Positions 19,491 to 29,347 of a DNA stretch of 52,869 nucleotides are shown here, piece after piece. The notes below the pieces were generated by a model. The model had not been told where the DNA came from and searched no databases. It saw nothing but the letters and a program-made list of their open reading frames with translations. Each line of letters opens with the position of its first letter. Within the stretch, counting starts at the first letter, position 1. Source of the stretch: Bartonella sp. 220B. Lineage in GTDB: Bacteria; Pseudomonadota; Alphaproteobacteria; Rhizobiales; Rhizobiaceae. The translations under genes were made by a program, and so were the position numbers. Where the stretch lies: contig NZ_JANHOI010000010.1 of NCBI RefSeq assembly GCF_026930205.1, positions 1 to 52,869 of the forward strand, read 5' to 3'.

Positions 19491-19954
19491 TGAAGGTTTT
19501 TAATTCTGTTGAGAGCACCTTGCAATATGAAAGCGGCAGCAGCCGAATCAATTCGGGTTGCTCTTTTAGCACGTGAGACGTCCATTTCGAGAAGAGAGCG
19601 TTCTGCGGCGATTGTTGATAAGCGTTCGTCCCAAAAAACAAATGGAATTTGTGTATGTGCTCCCATATTGCTTACAAAAGTTCTGGTTGCTTGAGCACGA
19701 GGGCCTCTGCTTCCATTCATGTTAAGAGGCAGACCAATGATAATAACCCCCACGTTTTCACGATCAAAAATTTTTATAAGTGTGTGAGCGTCTTCCATAA
19801 ATTTTTTTCGTTGAAATACAGGACGTGGATTTGAAAAAGTTAACCCCCTATCAGAAATTGCAATTCCGATGGTTTTTGTGCCCAAATCTAAACCTGCTAT
19901 TGTTTGTCCAGGCAAAAGATGTGTCATAACTTCATTTATATCAATAATAGCCAT
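19475..19954 (-). CDS. ruvX: Putative pre-16S rRNA nuclease / Holliday junction resolvase-like YqgF
   Basis: 159 residues with the RNase H-like YqgF fold: [20 protein letters not shown] with the first catalytic Asp, [20 protein letters not shown], and [17 protein letters not shown] with the DERLST block, then [12 protein letters not shown] with the last acidic residue. The family takes part in 16S rRNA 5' end maturation. It is divergent from gatC and convergent with the AidB-like gene. Confidence 0.93.
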   Translation of the reverse strand: MAIIDINEVMTHLLPGQTIAGLDLGTKTIGIAISDRGLTFSNPRPVFQRKKFMEDAHTLIKIFDRENVGVIIIGLPLNMNGSRGPRAQATRTFVSNMGAHTQIPFVFWDERLSTIAAERSLLEMDVSRAKRATRIDSAAAAFILQGALNRIKNLHHMEG

Positions 19955-20091
19955 ATGGTTTCTAATTTAAGCCTTTTTCTTTTCAAGTTTATACTGATAT
20001 TCTTTGTTTGTGTTATCAATATTCTTGCGCTTACAAACACAGCCTTGTATAGCCAATATAAGATAAAATAAATGAAGCAGAAAGGCACAGT

Positions 20092-20379
20092 ATGTCTGTT
20101 GATAAGGAAACAGTCAAGCGAGTAGCACATTTAGCGCGTATTGCTGTCCATGATGATGAAGCTGAACGTATGACAAAAGAACTCAATGTCATTTTAGGTT
20201 TTGTAGAACAATTGAGTGAAGTCGATATCAGTGGTGTTGAACCATTAACATCCGTGATACCAATGGCTTTACGAATGCGAGAGGATAGTGTCACAGATGG
20301 GGATATAGCAGAAGATATCGTAGCAAATGCACCTGTTACGGAAGAAAATTTTTTTCTTGTCTCAAAAGTCGTTGAGTAA
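20092..20379 (+). CDS. gatC: Glu-tRNA(Gln)/Asp-tRNA(Asn) amidotransferase subunit C
   Basis: 95 residues, [20 protein letters not shown], then [20 protein letters not shown] and [16 protein letters not shown] segments, typical of GatC. It is the small subunit stabilising GatA in the amidotransferase that makes Gln-tRNA. AAAGGC precedes the ATG at 20092. gatA follows after 30 bases; gatB is not adjacent in this window. Confidence 0.95.
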   Translation: MSVDKETVKRVAHLARIAVHDDEAERMTKELNVILGFVEQLSEVDISGVEPLTSVIPMALRMREDSVTDGDIAEDIVANAPVTEENFFLVSKVVE

Positions 20380-20409
20380 TTTTTGTCTTTTAAAAACTTG
20401 AGAATCAAT

Positions 20410-21894
20410 ATGACCGATTTAACAACTCTCACAATTGCACAAGCCCGTGATGCTCTCATAAAAAAAGAGTTTAAAGCAACTGAATTAACAGAAGCTTATT
20501 TAAAGGCGATTGAATTGGCTAATCCAACTTTGAACGCTTATGTGGCAATAACAGCAGAACAAGCAAGAAAAATGGCTGCTGAATCAGAGAGCCGATTAGG
20601 TAGAGGGCAGGGGAGAGTTTTAGAAGGAATTCCGTTGGGGATTAAAGATCTTTTTGCAACGTATGGTGTTCATACTCAAGCTTGTTCGCATATCCTTGAT
20701 GGTTTTAAACCGCGTTATGAATCAACGGTGACCGCTAATTTATGGCAAGATGGAGCCGTTATGTTAGGTAAACTTAATATGGATGAGTTTGCTATGGGAT
20801 CGTCCAATGAAACGTCATATTATGGTCCGGTTATTAGTCCATGGAGGAAAAATCATTCCGATGAAAAACTTGTTCCGGGCGGTTCTTCAGGTGGTTCTGC
20901 AGCTGCTGTTGCAGCACAGATTTGTGCTGGTGCAACGGCGACAGATACAGGCGGTTCAATACGTCAACCAGCAGCATTCACTGGAACGGTAGGAATTAAA
21001 CCAACTTATGGGCGTTGTTCACGGTGGGGAACTATCGCTTTTGCCTCATCGCTTGATCAAGCAGGCCCTATCGGGCGAGATGTCCGCGATTGTGCTATTT
21101 TGCTTAAATCTATGGCTTCTTTTGATGAAAAAGATTCCACTTCTGTTAATTTACCAGTTCCTGATTATGAAAGCTATCTTGGTCAATCAATCAAAGGAAT
21201 GAAAATTGGTATTCCGAAAGAATACTATATGGAAGGAATGTCTTCTGAAATTATTGATCTTTGGCAAAAAGGAATAAGTTGCTTAAAAGAAGCCGGTGCT
21301 GAAATAAGCGATATTTCATTACCCCATACAAAATATGCTTTGCCTGCTTACTATATTGTTGCTCCTGCAGAAGCATCTTCTAATTTGGCACGCTATGATG
21401 GTGTCCGTTTTGGCCTTCGTATACCAGGTAAAGACGTTATTGAAATGTATGAAAAGACCCGTTCATCTGGTTTTGGTGATGAAGTAAAACGTCGTATTTT
21501 GATAGGTACTTATGTTCTCTCATCAGGTTATTATGATGCTTATTATTTAAGAGCTCAAAAAGTGCGAACATTGGTAAAGCGTGACTTTGATCAATGTTTT
21601 GCTTCTGGTATTGATGCTATCCTCACACCGGCAACACCAACCGCTGCTTTTAGTATTGCTGATGAAAAAATAAAAAATGATACTGTAGCAATGTATCTCA
21701 ATGATATTTTTACTGTACCTGTTAATATGGCTGGTTTACCAGGCATTTCTGTTCCTGCTGGTCTCTCATCAAATGGTTTACCACTTGGATTACAATTGAT
21801 TGGTAAGCCTTTTGCTGAAGAAGTGATTTTTCAGATAGCACATATTATAGAACAAGCAGCAGGCGTGTTTAGCGCAAAGAAATGGTGGTCATAA
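20410..21894 (+). CDS. gatA: Glu-tRNA(Gln)/Asp-tRNA(Asn) amidotransferase subunit A
   Basis: 494-residue amidase-signature enzyme. The Lys-Ser-Ser triad is visible in [10 protein letters not shown] (Lys), [20 protein letters not shown] (cis-Ser) and [15 protein letters not shown] (nucleophile). GLKPTYGR-type sequence ([14 protein letters not shown]) and [16 protein letters not shown] follow. It releases ammonia from glutamine for transamidation of mischarged tRNA. I start at ATG 20410 ([19 protein letters not shown]); upstream residues would need a TTG and have no homology pattern. Operon with gatC. Confidence 0.96.
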   Translation: MTDLTTLTIAQARDALIKKEFKATELTEAYLKAIELANPTLNAYVAITAEQARKMAAESESRLGRGQGRVLEGIPLGIKDLFATYGVHTQACSHILDGFKPRYESTVTANLWQDGAVMLGKLNMDEFAMGSSNETSYYGPVISPWRKNHSDEKLVPGGSSGGSAAAVAAQICAGATATDTGGSIRQPAAFTGTVGIKPTYGRCSRWGTIAFASSLDQAGPIGRDVRDCAILLKSMASFDEKDSTSVNLPVPDYESYLGQSIKGMKIGIPKEYYMEGMSSEIIDLWQKGISCLKEAGAEISDISLPHTKYALPAYYIVAPAEASSNLARYDGVRFGLRIPGKDVIEMYEKTRSSGFGDEVKRRILIGTYVLSSGYYDAYYLRAQKVRTLVKRDFDQCFASGIDAILTPATPTAAFSIADEKIKNDTVAMYLNDIFTVPVNMAGLPGISVPAGLSSNGLPLGLQLIGKPFAEEVIFQIAHIIEQAAGVFSAKKWWS

Positions 21895-22002
21895 AGAGCT
21901 CTTAGGAGTTTATGAAAGAAATTTTATCAAAAAGCGTTATTTTTTTGAATCAAGGAGAGGTTTTAAAAAGGATGCTCTTCGTTTTTAAAGACTGTACAGT
22001 TT

Positions 22003-22713
22003 TCATCCGCCAAGATATGCTTCTTTAACACGTGGATCAAAGAGCATCATTTTACCTTCACCATGAAATAGAACATGTCCGACCTCGAGAATATAAGCAT
22101 AGTCAGCAATAGAAAGCGCAGCAAATGCATTTTGCTCAATAAGAAGAATGGTTTTTCCCATATTATTAATTTTTTGGATAATCGAAAAAAGTTCTTTTAC
22201 AAGGAGGGGGGCTAAACCTAGGGAGGGCTCGTCTAAGATTACCATATCAGGATTACTCATGAGTGCACGGCCCACAGCAAGCATTTGTTGCTCACCACCA
22301 GACATTGTACCTCCTAGTTGCTTTGCTCTTTCACGTAGACGCGGAAAGAGATCAAAGACCCATTCAATATCACGAGCAATCCCTATCTTATCATGGCGAA
22401 TATAAGCGCCTAGGTGTAGGTTTTCTAAAACAGTAAGGTGGGGCATGATGCGACGCCCTTCAGGACTTAGAGCAATTCCTAATCGTAGAATTTTTTCTGG
22501 TGATTTTTTAATAATTGATTCGCCTTTATAGGTAATTTCTCCACAAACAGATCGATTAAGTCCTGCAATAGAGCGCACAATGCTACTTTTTCCGGCTCCA
22601 TTGGCGCCGATTAAAGTTACTATACTTCCCTTTTTTATAGACATAGAAAGGTTCTGGATAGCTTTAATAGCACCATAATGAACGTGAAGGTTTTTGATTT
22701 TAAGAATATCCAT
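22003..22713 (-). CDS. livF: Branched-chain amino-acid ABC transporter ATPase LivF
   Basis: 236 residues. Walker A GANGAGKSS, signature TMSGGEQQMLAVGRALMSNP, Walker B MVILDEPSLGLAP, H-loop ILLIEQN. SPEGRRIMPHLTVLENLHLG is a hallmark of LivF. The ATG at 22713 lies inside the last codons of livG with GGAG about 6 bases upstream; longer upstream frames are just livG sequence in another frame. It is the last gene of the leftward livK-livH-livM-livG-livF cluster. Confidence 0.95.
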   Translation of the reverse strand: MDILKIKNLHVHYGAIKAIQNLSMSIKKGSIVTLIGANGAGKSSIVRSIAGLNRSVCGEITYKGESIIKKSPEKILRLGIALSPEGRRIMPHLTVLENLHLGAYIRHDKIGIARDIEWVFDLFPRLRERAKQLGGTMSGGEQQMLAVGRALMSNPDMVILDEPSLGLAPLLVKELFSIIQKINNMGKTILLIEQNAFAALSIADYAYILEVGHVLFHGEGKMMLFDPRVKEAYLGG

Positions 22714-23482
22714 AAACATCTCCGCCAAGATAAGCTTCAATAACTTTAGGGTTGTTACGAACTTCATCTGGTGTGCCATTGGCAATACAACAGCCATATT
22801 CCATTACCAAAATATATTGGCAAAGTCCCATAACAACTTTCATATCATGTTCTATAAGGAGAATCGTAAGATCAAAGTCTTTCTGCACTTTTGCTATGAA
22901 TTTTCTAAGATCCTCGCTTTCCTGTGGATTCATACCAGCAGCGGGTTCATCAAGAAGCAGCAGTTTTGGCTTTGTGGCTAACGCACGGGCAATTTCTAGG
23001 CGTCGCTGTACACCATAGGGCAGGGTCATTGCTGATTGATTGGCAAGATGATCAAGCTGTAGTCGCTCAAGAAGCTCCATTGAATTTTTACGAATTTCTC
23101 TTTTTTCTTTTATTGCTTTTGGAAAAAACAACGCGGAAGAAAACCATGGATATTTTTGTCGAACATGTGCTCCTACCATAACATTTTGCAAAACTGTTAA
23201 TCCTGAAAAAAGGCGAATATTTTGAAATGTTCGTGCAATATGACGCTTGCAGATAATATAAGGGGGAGCTCCAGAAACTTTTTTACCATCAAAAAGAATC
23301 GTTCCACTTGTTGGAGCATAAAACCCAGAAATCATATTAAAAACGGTTGTTTTTCCTGCTCCATTCGGACCAATTAATCCAGTAATTGTTCCTCGTTTAA
23401 TTGCCATATTAATATTATTGACAGCAACCAAGCCGCCAAAACGCATTACGATATTATTAAGAGAAAGAATGGTGTCGTTCAT
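22700..23482 (-). CDS. livG: Branched-chain amino-acid ABC transporter ATPase LivG
   Basis: 260 residues. Walker A GPNGAGKTT, FNMISGFYAPTSGTI, RTFQNIRLFSGLTVLQNVMV, signature LPYGVQRRLEIARALATKP (LivG-type replacement of LSGGQ), Walker B LLLLDEPAAGMNPQE and LLIEHDMKVVMGLC. Inner-membrane-associated partner of LivF. The ATG at 23482 overlaps the livM stop; its 3' end overlaps livF by 14 bases. Confidence 0.95.
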   Translation of the reverse strand: MNDTILSLNNIVMRFGGLVAVNNINMAIKRGTITGLIGPNGAGKTTVFNMISGFYAPTSGTILFDGKKVSGAPPYIICKRHIARTFQNIRLFSGLTVLQNVMVGAHVRQKYPWFSSALFFPKAIKEKREIRKNSMELLERLQLDHLANQSAMTLPYGVQRRLEIARALATKPKLLLLDEPAAGMNPQESEDLRKFIAKVQKDFDLTILLIEHDMKVVMGLCQYILVMEYGCCIANGTPDEVRNNPKVIEAYLGGDVYGYS

Positions 23483-24537
23483 AGTTTTCCCTCAGTATTA
23501 GAGAGTTTCTTATGTGTTAAAAAGCTATAAATTCCATTCCATGAGAATTCATGTTGTCCCAACAACCCTTTTCTCCAAAACAAAATAATGACGAGCAATA
23601 AAAGAGAGAAAACAACCATACGCAGCCCAGGTGTCTCTGGAATATGTATAAAACCTAAGTCAAAAGGACTTTCAATAATGCGAAGCCATTCAAGCATGAC
23701 GGTAATAATAATACTGCCAATAATGCTTCCTGTAATTGAACCAAGTCCACCAGCAACAACAATCATTAAAATATTAAATGTTAATAGGAAATTAAACATT
23801 TTTGGATCAATCGTTGAAATAAGAGCAGCCATCAATGCTCCTCCTATACCTGCAAAAAATGCACCAACAGTAAAGGAAAAGCTCCGGTAAAAAAAAGCGT
23901 TAACTCCCATTGTTTTTGCAGCGATTTCATCATCACGAATAGCACGTAAGACGTTACCAGTATTGCTTCGTAGTAAGAGGATAATAAAGAGAACTGTAAA
24001 GGCTAACCAACCATAGTTCCACCATAATGTCGCATTTTGAGGGATTCCTTTAATTCCTAAAGAGCCATTTGTTATAGATGAGGCATTCGTAATAACAATA
24101 CGAATAATTTCTGCAAAACCCAATGTTGCAATTCCAAGATAATCACCACCTAGACGTAAGACAGGAAGAGCAATTAATAGACCGACAATTGCAGCAGAAA
24201 GACCACTGATAACAACGGCAATAAAAAAAGGAAACTGTAGATGATGTAATGGTTCAGCAATAGGGTCAAGAATCCACATCATTTCTTTTTGTTCAGGGGA
24301 AAGAAGTAAAATCGCACATACATAAGCACCAATGGCCATGAATCCAGCATGCCCTAGAGAAAACATACCGGTAAAACCGTAAATCAAATTAAGCGAAATG
24401 GCCAATATCGCATTAATAGCAATAAGATTGATGATACGAAGTGTATAATCATTAAAATGGTTATCAGCATAAAATAAAAAACCAATAAGAATCAAAATAC
24501 TGATACAGGATAGAAAAGTTGTTACTGATTTTACCAT
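23479..24537 (-). CDS. livM: Branched-chain amino-acid ABC transporter permease LivM
   Basis: 352 residues, eight or more hydrophobic helices. Family blocks: AINAILAISLNLIYGFTGMF, SLGHAGFMAIGAYVCAIL, LRLGGDYLGIATLGFAEIIR, the coupling loop RAIRDDEIAAKTMGVNAFFY, and VVAGGLGSITGSIIG. The start and end overlap its neighbours by 1 and 4 bases, showing tight translational coupling. It forms the membrane channel with LivH. Confidence 0.95.
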   Translation of the reverse strand: MVKSVTTFLSCISILILIGFLFYADNHFNDYTLRIINLIAINAILAISLNLIYGFTGMFSLGHAGFMAIGAYVCAILLLSPEQKEMMWILDPIAEPLHHLQFPFFIAVVISGLSAAIVGLLIALPVLRLGGDYLGIATLGFAEIIRIVITNASSITNGSLGIKGIPQNATLWWNYGWLAFTVLFIILLLRSNTGNVLRAIRDDEIAAKTMGVNAFFYRSFSFTVGAFFAGIGGALMAALISTIDPKMFNFLLTFNILMIVVAGGLGSITGSIIGSIIITVMLEWLRIIESPFDLGFIHIPETPGLRMVVFSLLLLVIILFWRKGLLGQHEFSWNGIYSFLTHKKLSNTEGKL

Positions 24538-25613
24538 TAGATTTTCTCCTGACTTTTTTTGCCCATTAATCCGGTAGGCATTATTAATAAAATCAGAATC
24601 AATAAAACAAAAGCAAAAGCATCTCGATATCCAGATAATGCGGGAAAGAATGCAATAATCATAATTTCAATAAACCCTAATAATAATCCTCCCAACATCG
24701 CTCCTGGAATAGAGCCAATGCCTCCAATAACGGCAGCGATAAAGGCTTTAAGTCCAGGAAGAACACCCATATAAGGATGAATTTGAGGATAGCGTAACGA
24801 CCACATAATCCCCGCGATAGCAGCAAGTGCTGAACCTATGCCAAATGTAAATGCAATGACTTTATTGACAGAAACCCCCATCAAACGCGTGGTTTCAATA
24901 TCATGTGAGATTGCACGCATAGCAAGACCAGGTTTTGTTTTATGGATAATCCATAACAGAGAAACAATGAGGACAAACGAAACCATGGGAACAATCAAAG
25001 ACATGGGAGCAATCCTAATGATTCCACCTGCTCCTGCTTCTAAATGCCATAGAAATGGTGTTACAAGGAAATCCGGTTGTTTCACACCTTTGGGGACGCC
25101 ACTAAAGAGTACAGTAGCGAGATTTTCAATAAAAAATGAAACTCCTATTGCACCGATAAGCACTGAGATACGAGGAGCATGGCGTAGAGGTCTATAAGCG
25201 AATTGATCAACAGTAACACCCACCGCGCTTGTGATAAAAATGGAAAAACACAAGGACAATATCCAAATCGGTGTAAAGTTTTGAGGGGCAATTTTAAAAT
25301 AATAAATAAACCCTAAAACAAGGATTAAAAAAACACCACTCCAAAAAGTTGAAGGGCGCCTTTTGAATCCTATAAACACCGCATAATAAGTAAGGACTGC
25401 TAGTAGAAGAAGGAGAATAGCAGCCCAAGCAGGCATAAAGCTAATTGTGGAAAAGAAAACGAAATATGCTCCCAGCATAAAAATATCACCGTGAGCAAAA
25501 TTAATGAGTCTCAATATACCGTACACCATAGTATAACCAATAGCGATAAGTCCATAAAGAGATCCCAATGCCAGTGCATTAAAAAAATACTGGATGAACA
25601 TTTCAGTGCTCAT
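24537..25613 (-). CDS. livH: Branched-chain amino-acid ABC transporter permease LivH
   Basis: 358 residues. Motifs: ALGSLYGLIAIGYTMVYGIL, LINFAHGDIFMLGAYFVFF, FAYRPLRHAPRISVLIGAIG, coupling helix MRAISHDIETTRLMGVSVNK and FIAAVIGGIGSIPGAMLGGL. It is longer than the roughly 300-residue norm: an extra hydrophobic stretch of about 50 residues lies near residues 75-130 (YYAVFIGFKRRPSTFWSGVF and following). I infer two additional membrane helices, as in some Rhizobiales LivH. First permease after livK. Confidence 0.94.
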   Translation of the reverse strand: MSTEMFIQYFFNALALGSLYGLIAIGYTMVYGILRLINFAHGDIFMLGAYFVFFSTISFMPAWAAILLLLLAVLTYYAVFIGFKRRPSTFWSGVFLILVLGFIYYFKIAPQNFTPIWILSLCFSIFITSAVGVTVDQFAYRPLRHAPRISVLIGAIGVSFFIENLATVLFSGVPKGVKQPDFLVTPFLWHLEAGAGGIIRIAPMSLIVPMVSFVLIVSLLWIIHKTKPGLAMRAISHDIETTRLMGVSVNKVIAFTFGIGSALAAIAGIMWSLRYPQIHPYMGVLPGLKAFIAAVIGGIGSIPGAMLGGLLLGFIEIMIIAFFPALSGYRDAFAFVLLILILLIMPTGLMGKKSQEKI

Positions 25614-25732
25614 CTCTCATCCTTCCACATTTGTTCATTCATACAGGATATAGAACAAGAAACCATCAAGTTCTCATTGAGGAAAAACCCTCAACTATTT
25701 CTCGAATTTTAACTAAAAAAATTGCTGATTTT

Positions 25733-26866
25733 TTAAAAAGCAGGTTTGATTTCATCTAAATAGACACGTTTTCCCCCCTTTATTTCAATTATACCAATAG
25801 GAATCTTAGGATTATGATTTTCGTCCATAGACATATCACCAAAAGGTGTTGGAAAATCTTTTAATTTGCTAAGTTCTAGAGTGATTTTTTCACGATCAGC
25901 ACTACCAGCATTTTCAATAGCTTTCATAAACATCATATAACTCGTGTATCCTAAAACAGAATTGATATTTGGTTCTTTATCAGGATAAGCTTCTCTCCAT
26001 TCAGTTGTAAATTCTTGTGCAGCTGTTGACATATTCGGCATGTCTTCACTATAGGGAAGTGTCGTATGTAAGAAACCTTCTGCAGCTTCTCCTGCAATCG
26101 TAATGGTTTCTGGATTATCCATAGCATCCCCACCCATAATTTTGAACTTTGCACCTAGTTCGCGCGCTTGCTTCATAATAATAGCACCTTCAGAAAAGTA
26201 AGATGGAATAAATAAGATATCAGGTTTTTGCGCTATAATCTGTGTAAGAACAGCTGAAAAATCTTGATCTCCAGAATTGTAGTTTAAATTTGAGATAACC
26301 TCACCACCTAGTTTTTTGAAAGCACGCGTAAAATAACTGGAAAGCCCAATTGCATAATCGCTTGAGATATCTTTGAGAACAGCCGCTTTTTTTGCATGTA
26401 AAGTTTGACGCACATAAGTTGCAATTCCGATGCCTTGGTAGGAATCAATGAAACAAGCGCGAAAGTAATATTTTTTACCTTGTGTAACAAGTGGATTTGT
26501 TGAAGATGTTGCAATGGTTGGAGTTTTTGCTTTTTCAGATATTTCTCCACCAGCCAATGAAAGTGAAGAGCCATAAGTGCCAATGATTCCACTCACTTTT
26601 TCACTTGCGGTTAAACGCATGACAGCATTAGCTGCTTCCACCTTATCAGATTTATTATCAATAATAATAAGTTCTACTTTACGTCCCAATATTTCTGGGA
26701 CCTTTTTATGTGCCAATTCTATACCTCTAATTTCGAGCTGACCTCCAAATGCATTTTGACCACTTAACGGAAGGTAAACACCGATTTTGATAGGCTCATT
26801 CGCATAGACATTTGTTACAAGTGCCATGGTAGCTGCAACTGTAGTAAGGATTTTCTTTAATAACAT
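25733..26866 (-). CDS. Branched-chain amino-acid periplasmic binding protein LivK/BraC-type
   Basis: 377-residue precursor with a signal peptide (MLLKKILTTVAATMALVTNV, cleavage likely after YA, before NEPIKIGVYLPLSGQNAFGG). The mature part is a type I periplasmic ligand-binding fold: AHKKVPEILGRKVELIIIDN, GIIGTYGSSLSLAGGEISEK, QDFSAVLTQIIAQKPDILFI. The start at 26866 is supported by AGGAAAG on the reverse strand; the frame extends upstream to 26977 only through a tandem duplication and lacks a signal. It is separated from livH by 119 bases and supplies the transporter with ligand in the periplasm. Confidence 0.92.
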   Translation of the reverse strand: MLLKKILTTVAATMALVTNVYANEPIKIGVYLPLSGQNAFGGQLEIRGIELAHKKVPEILGRKVELIIIDNKSDKVEAANAVMRLTASEKVSGIIGTYGSSLSLAGGEISEKAKTPTIATSSTNPLVTQGKKYYFRACFIDSYQGIGIATYVRQTLHAKKAAVLKDISSDYAIGLSSYFTRAFKKLGGEVISNLNYNSGDQDFSAVLTQIIAQKPDILFIPSYFSEGAIIMKQARELGAKFKIMGGDAMDNPETITIAGEAAEGFLHTTLPYSEDMPNMSTAAQEFTTEWREAYPDKEPNINSVLGYTSYMMFMKAIENAGSADREKITLELSKLKDFPTPFGDMSMDENHNPKIPIGIIEIKGGKRVYLDEIKPAF

Positions 26867-26922
26867 TGTGCACTTTCCTGAATTGAGTTGTGGTTTTCGC
26901 ACCTTATCTTGAAGTTCTTCAT

Positions 26923-26970
26923 CATGCAAGTTACCCATGAATGAAACATGCAAGTTACCCATGAATGAAA
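26923..26970. repeat. 24-bp perfect tandem duplication upstream of livK-type gene
   Basis: Bases 26923-26946 and 26947-26970 are identical 24-base units beginning CATGCAAGTTACCC. It lies 57-104 bases upstream of the binding-protein ATG, in the leader or promoter region. Twenty-four is a multiple of three, so an upstream open frame continues through both copies. Confidence 0.9.
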
Positions 26971-27205
26971 ATAGCATTGATGAAAAATCTTTTATATTAT
27001 CTCTTTATTGTAAGACATCTCTTGTAAAATATGTAAGGCGTACGAGCAAACACTTTTACGAATATTCGTTTTGATATTAACAGTGGAGGTATGACAATAT
27101 GGGGAAATCTTATCTTGGGGCTTGCGTGTTGAGGCAAGAGCAATGTTTACTTAAACGTAGAGAATCAATGTCGTACAATTTAGAACTACAGGATCACGTT
27201 TTATT
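26971..27205. other. Divergent promoter region
   Basis: With 26867-26970, this makes about 340 bases between the leftward liv cluster and the rightward cold-shock gene. It must hold both promoters. No operator or riboswitch was recognised. Confidence 0.4.
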
Positions 27206-27781
27206 ATGACGATTAAGGATGCATTAAAGGATTGTTCCCTATCTGAGGACAGTATAGGTGCTTGTGGTGAGATTATTGAAATCAGTGGTGTCATTAAGTG
27301 GTTTGATGGTAGTAAGGGGTATGGGTTTATTGTACCTGATTTGCCTCATTTTCCCGATATATTACTACATGTTACGGTAATGCGGAGGGATGGCTTTCAA
27401 ACGGCTTTGGAGGGCGCTAAAGTTATTTGTGCTGTGGAAAAAACTGAACGAGGGTTGAAATGCGTTCAGGTAAAATCCATAGACTGCTCTTCAGCAATTC
27501 ATCCATCAGAAATTCCAGCCCGTACGCATGTTGTTGTTACTCCGGAAAGTGGCTTAGAGCGCGCAATTGTTAAGTGGTTTAATCGCGATAAAGGGTTTGG
27601 TTTCCTTAGCCGTGGGCAAGGCACAGAAGATATCTTTATTCATATGGAAACTTTGCGCCGTTTTGGTTTAGCAGAGCTTCGTTCTGGTCAAGTTGTTCTT
27701 GTACGTTTTGGTAAAGGAGAAAAAGGCTTGATGACGGCGGAAATCTACCCAGATATAGGGGCTCCATTTGCGACACATTAA
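27206..27781 (+). CDS. Protein with two cold-shock domains
   Basis: 191 residues holding two cold-shock (OB-fold) domains. The first, about residues 29-88, has GVIKWFDGSKGYGFIVPD and DILLHVTVMRRDGF. The second, about 118-183, has IVKWFNRDKGFGFLSRGQ and EDIFIHMETLRRFGL. The RNP1-like GYGFI/GFGFL and RNP2-like ILLHV/IFIHM nucleic-acid-binding strands are both preserved. Alphaproteobacteria commonly encode such tandem CspA-like proteins, seen as RNA chaperones. A hairpin terminator candidate follows at 27782. Confidence 0.92.
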   Translation: MTIKDALKDCSLSEDSIGACGEIIEISGVIKWFDGSKGYGFIVPDLPHFPDILLHVTVMRRDGFQTALEGAKVICAVEKTERGLKCVQVKSIDCSSAIHPSEIPARTHVVVTPESGLERAIVKWFNRDKGFGFLSRGQGTEDIFIHMETLRRFGLAELRSGQVVLVRFGKGEKGLMTAEIYPDIGAPFATH

Positions 27782-27812
27782 ACTTCATTACTGTGAAGTC
27801 ATATGTTTCTCT
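27782..27812 (+). terminator. Possible intrinsic terminator after the cold-shock gene
   Basis: ACTTCA (27782-27787) pairs with TGAAGT (27794-27799) around a 6-base loop, starting at the stop codon and followed by a pyrimidine-rich stretch. The U-run is delayed and interrupted, so confidence is moderate. Confidence 0.45.
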
Positions 27813-28000
27813 TTCTTTTTTAAGTGAGATGGGTATCCGTAAGCAATATGAAATCAGATGAGTAAGAGCATCTGTATCTATGAAGCTATAAATCAAATTT
27901 AGATAGATTTAGATATTGCATTGAGTGCGATAAGAAGGTCAATCTTTGTATTTTTATTTTGTAAAACAAAGTTAGCGAATTGTTTTCTGTGGAGATAAAA

Positions 28001-28519
28001 ATGTTAAAGCTTTTTAGAAGAAGAATTATCGTTACATTGTCGCTATTTTTCGCATTAGGAGTGGGTATGACTGTAGCACAGAAACCTATAGAGATCCCTG
28101 TTGATCCAGTTCCTTTAAAAATACAAACAAAGCAAGGGATGGTCTCTTACAAAGTAGAGGTTGCTTTTACGCGGTCTCAGGGAATGGCTGGTTTAATGTA
28201 TCGTACTCATTTCCCACGTGATCGCGCAATGCTCTTTAAACAGCAGGGAAATAATCCGTTAGAGGATAAACAAGAATTTTCTTTGTGGATGGCAAATACA
28301 CCTTTACCTCTAGATATGATTTTTTTAAATGCTGAGGGGGTTATTGTGTCGATTGTTGAAAAAACGATCCCATTTTCAACAAATGTTATTTCATCAAAAA
28401 TTCCTGCTGCTTTTGCAATTGAGGTTAATGCTGGTGAAGTTTCTGAAAAACAAATAGAGAAGGGACAGCGTGTTTTCCATCCCGCTATTTGTGGAAAGTG
28501 TGAGGATCATATAAAATGA
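28001..28519 (+). CDS. DUF192 family exported protein
   Basis: 172 residues. An N-terminal signal-like helix (RRRIIVTLSLFFALGVGMTV, cleavage near AQK) precedes a DUF192 domain: VEVAFTRSQGMAGLMYRTHF, AMLFKQQ, FSLWMANTPLPLDMIFLNAE, AAFAIEVNAG. The family is small, widespread and of unknown role. The ATG at 28001 has GGAG 9 bases upstream; an earlier in-frame start at 27980 lacks a site. Its stop overlaps the next gene (ATGA). Confidence 0.88.
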   Translation: MLKLFRRRIIVTLSLFFALGVGMTVAQKPIEIPVDPVPLKIQTKQGMVSYKVEVAFTRSQGMAGLMYRTHFPRDRAMLFKQQGNNPLEDKQEFSLWMANTPLPLDMIFLNAEGVIVSIVEKTIPFSTNVISSKIPAAFAIEVNAGEVSEKQIEKGQRVFHPAICGKCEDHIK

Positions 28520-29289
28520 CAGCGGAGGATATTTGTTTTTTCGAATATGATGGTTTGCGATTTGCTTATCGAGAAGAGGGAACGGGAACACCCATTTTAT
28601 TGATTCATGGCTTTGCATCCTCCGCACGTGTGAATTGGTATGCAACAGGTTGGTTTCGTACTCTTACGGAAGCCGGATATCGTGTGATCGCTCTTGATAA
28701 TCGCGGGCATGGGGATTCGGTTAAAAGTTATGATCCTTGCTTTTATACACCTCAAGCCATGGCAGGCGATGCCATGAAATTATTGCGGCATTTGGAAATA
28801 CCTAAAGCACATATTATGGGATATTCTATGGGAGCTCGAATTAGCGCATTTATGGCTCTTTTGTATCCAACATATGTGCACAGTGTTATTTTTGGTGGTT
28901 TAGGGATTGGTATGGTGACAGGAGCAGGAAACTGGCAACCTGTCGCTGAGGCTCTTTTAGCAGAAGAGCTTTCCACGATTACTAATCCACGTGCTTTGAT
29001 GTTTCGTAAATTTGCAGACCACACTAAAAGTGATAGGCGCGCTCTTGCTGCTTGTATTATCACCTCAAAGCAGGAGTTAACAGCATCTGAGATTTATAAA
29101 ATAAAACAGCCTGCACTTGTTGCTGTTGGTTCATTAGATGAAATTGGTGGTGAAGCAGAGCCATTAGCAGCTTTATTGCCCTGTGGTGAAGCATTGCCAA
29201 TCCCAGATCGAGATCATATGCTTGCTGTGGGAGATAAGGTCTATAAAAAGGGCGTTATCGATTTTCTTTCTCGTTATCCTATCGTATAA
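28516..29289 (+). CDS. Alpha/beta hydrolase
   Basis: 257 residues. Oxyanion motif ILLIHGFASSARVNW, VIALDNRGHGDS, nucleophile elbow GYSMGARI with the catalytic Ser near residue 98, and a C-terminal histidine in IPDRDHMLAVGD. It is a cytoplasmic hydrolase of unknown substrate. It overlaps the DUF192 gene by 4 bases, an arrangement I believe recurs in Rhizobiales. The acid member of the triad is probably the Asp in VGSLDEIGG. Confidence 0.9.
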   Translation: MTAEDICFFEYDGLRFAYREEGTGTPILLIHGFASSARVNWYATGWFRTLTEAGYRVIALDNRGHGDSVKSYDPCFYTPQAMAGDAMKLLRHLEIPKAHIMGYSMGARISAFMALLYPTYVHSVIFGGLGIGMVTGAGNWQPVAEALLAEELSTITNPRALMFRKFADHTKSDRRALAACIITSKQELTASEIYKIKQPALVAVGSLDEIGGEAEPLAALLPCGEALPIPDRDHMLAVGDKVYKKGVIDFLSRYPIV

Positions 29290-29320
29290 GAATTATTCGC
29301 AATTTTTGGAGTTTGCAAAG

Positions 29321-29347
29321 TTACCCAATATTTTTTATTTTGGGTAA
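29321..29347. terminator. Hairpin after the hydrolase gene, possible terminator
   Basis: TTACCCAA (29321-29328) and TTGGGTAA (29340-29347) form a perfect 8-bp stem with an 11-base AT loop, 32 bases after the stop codon. There is no T run after it, so it may be a processing or stabilising stem rather than a classical terminator. Confidence 0.4.

Noticed and set aside
21991..22000. ACTGTACAGT palindrome between gatA and livF, considered as a bidirectional terminator
   Set aside because: Too short a stem once a loop is allowed and no proper T run on either side.
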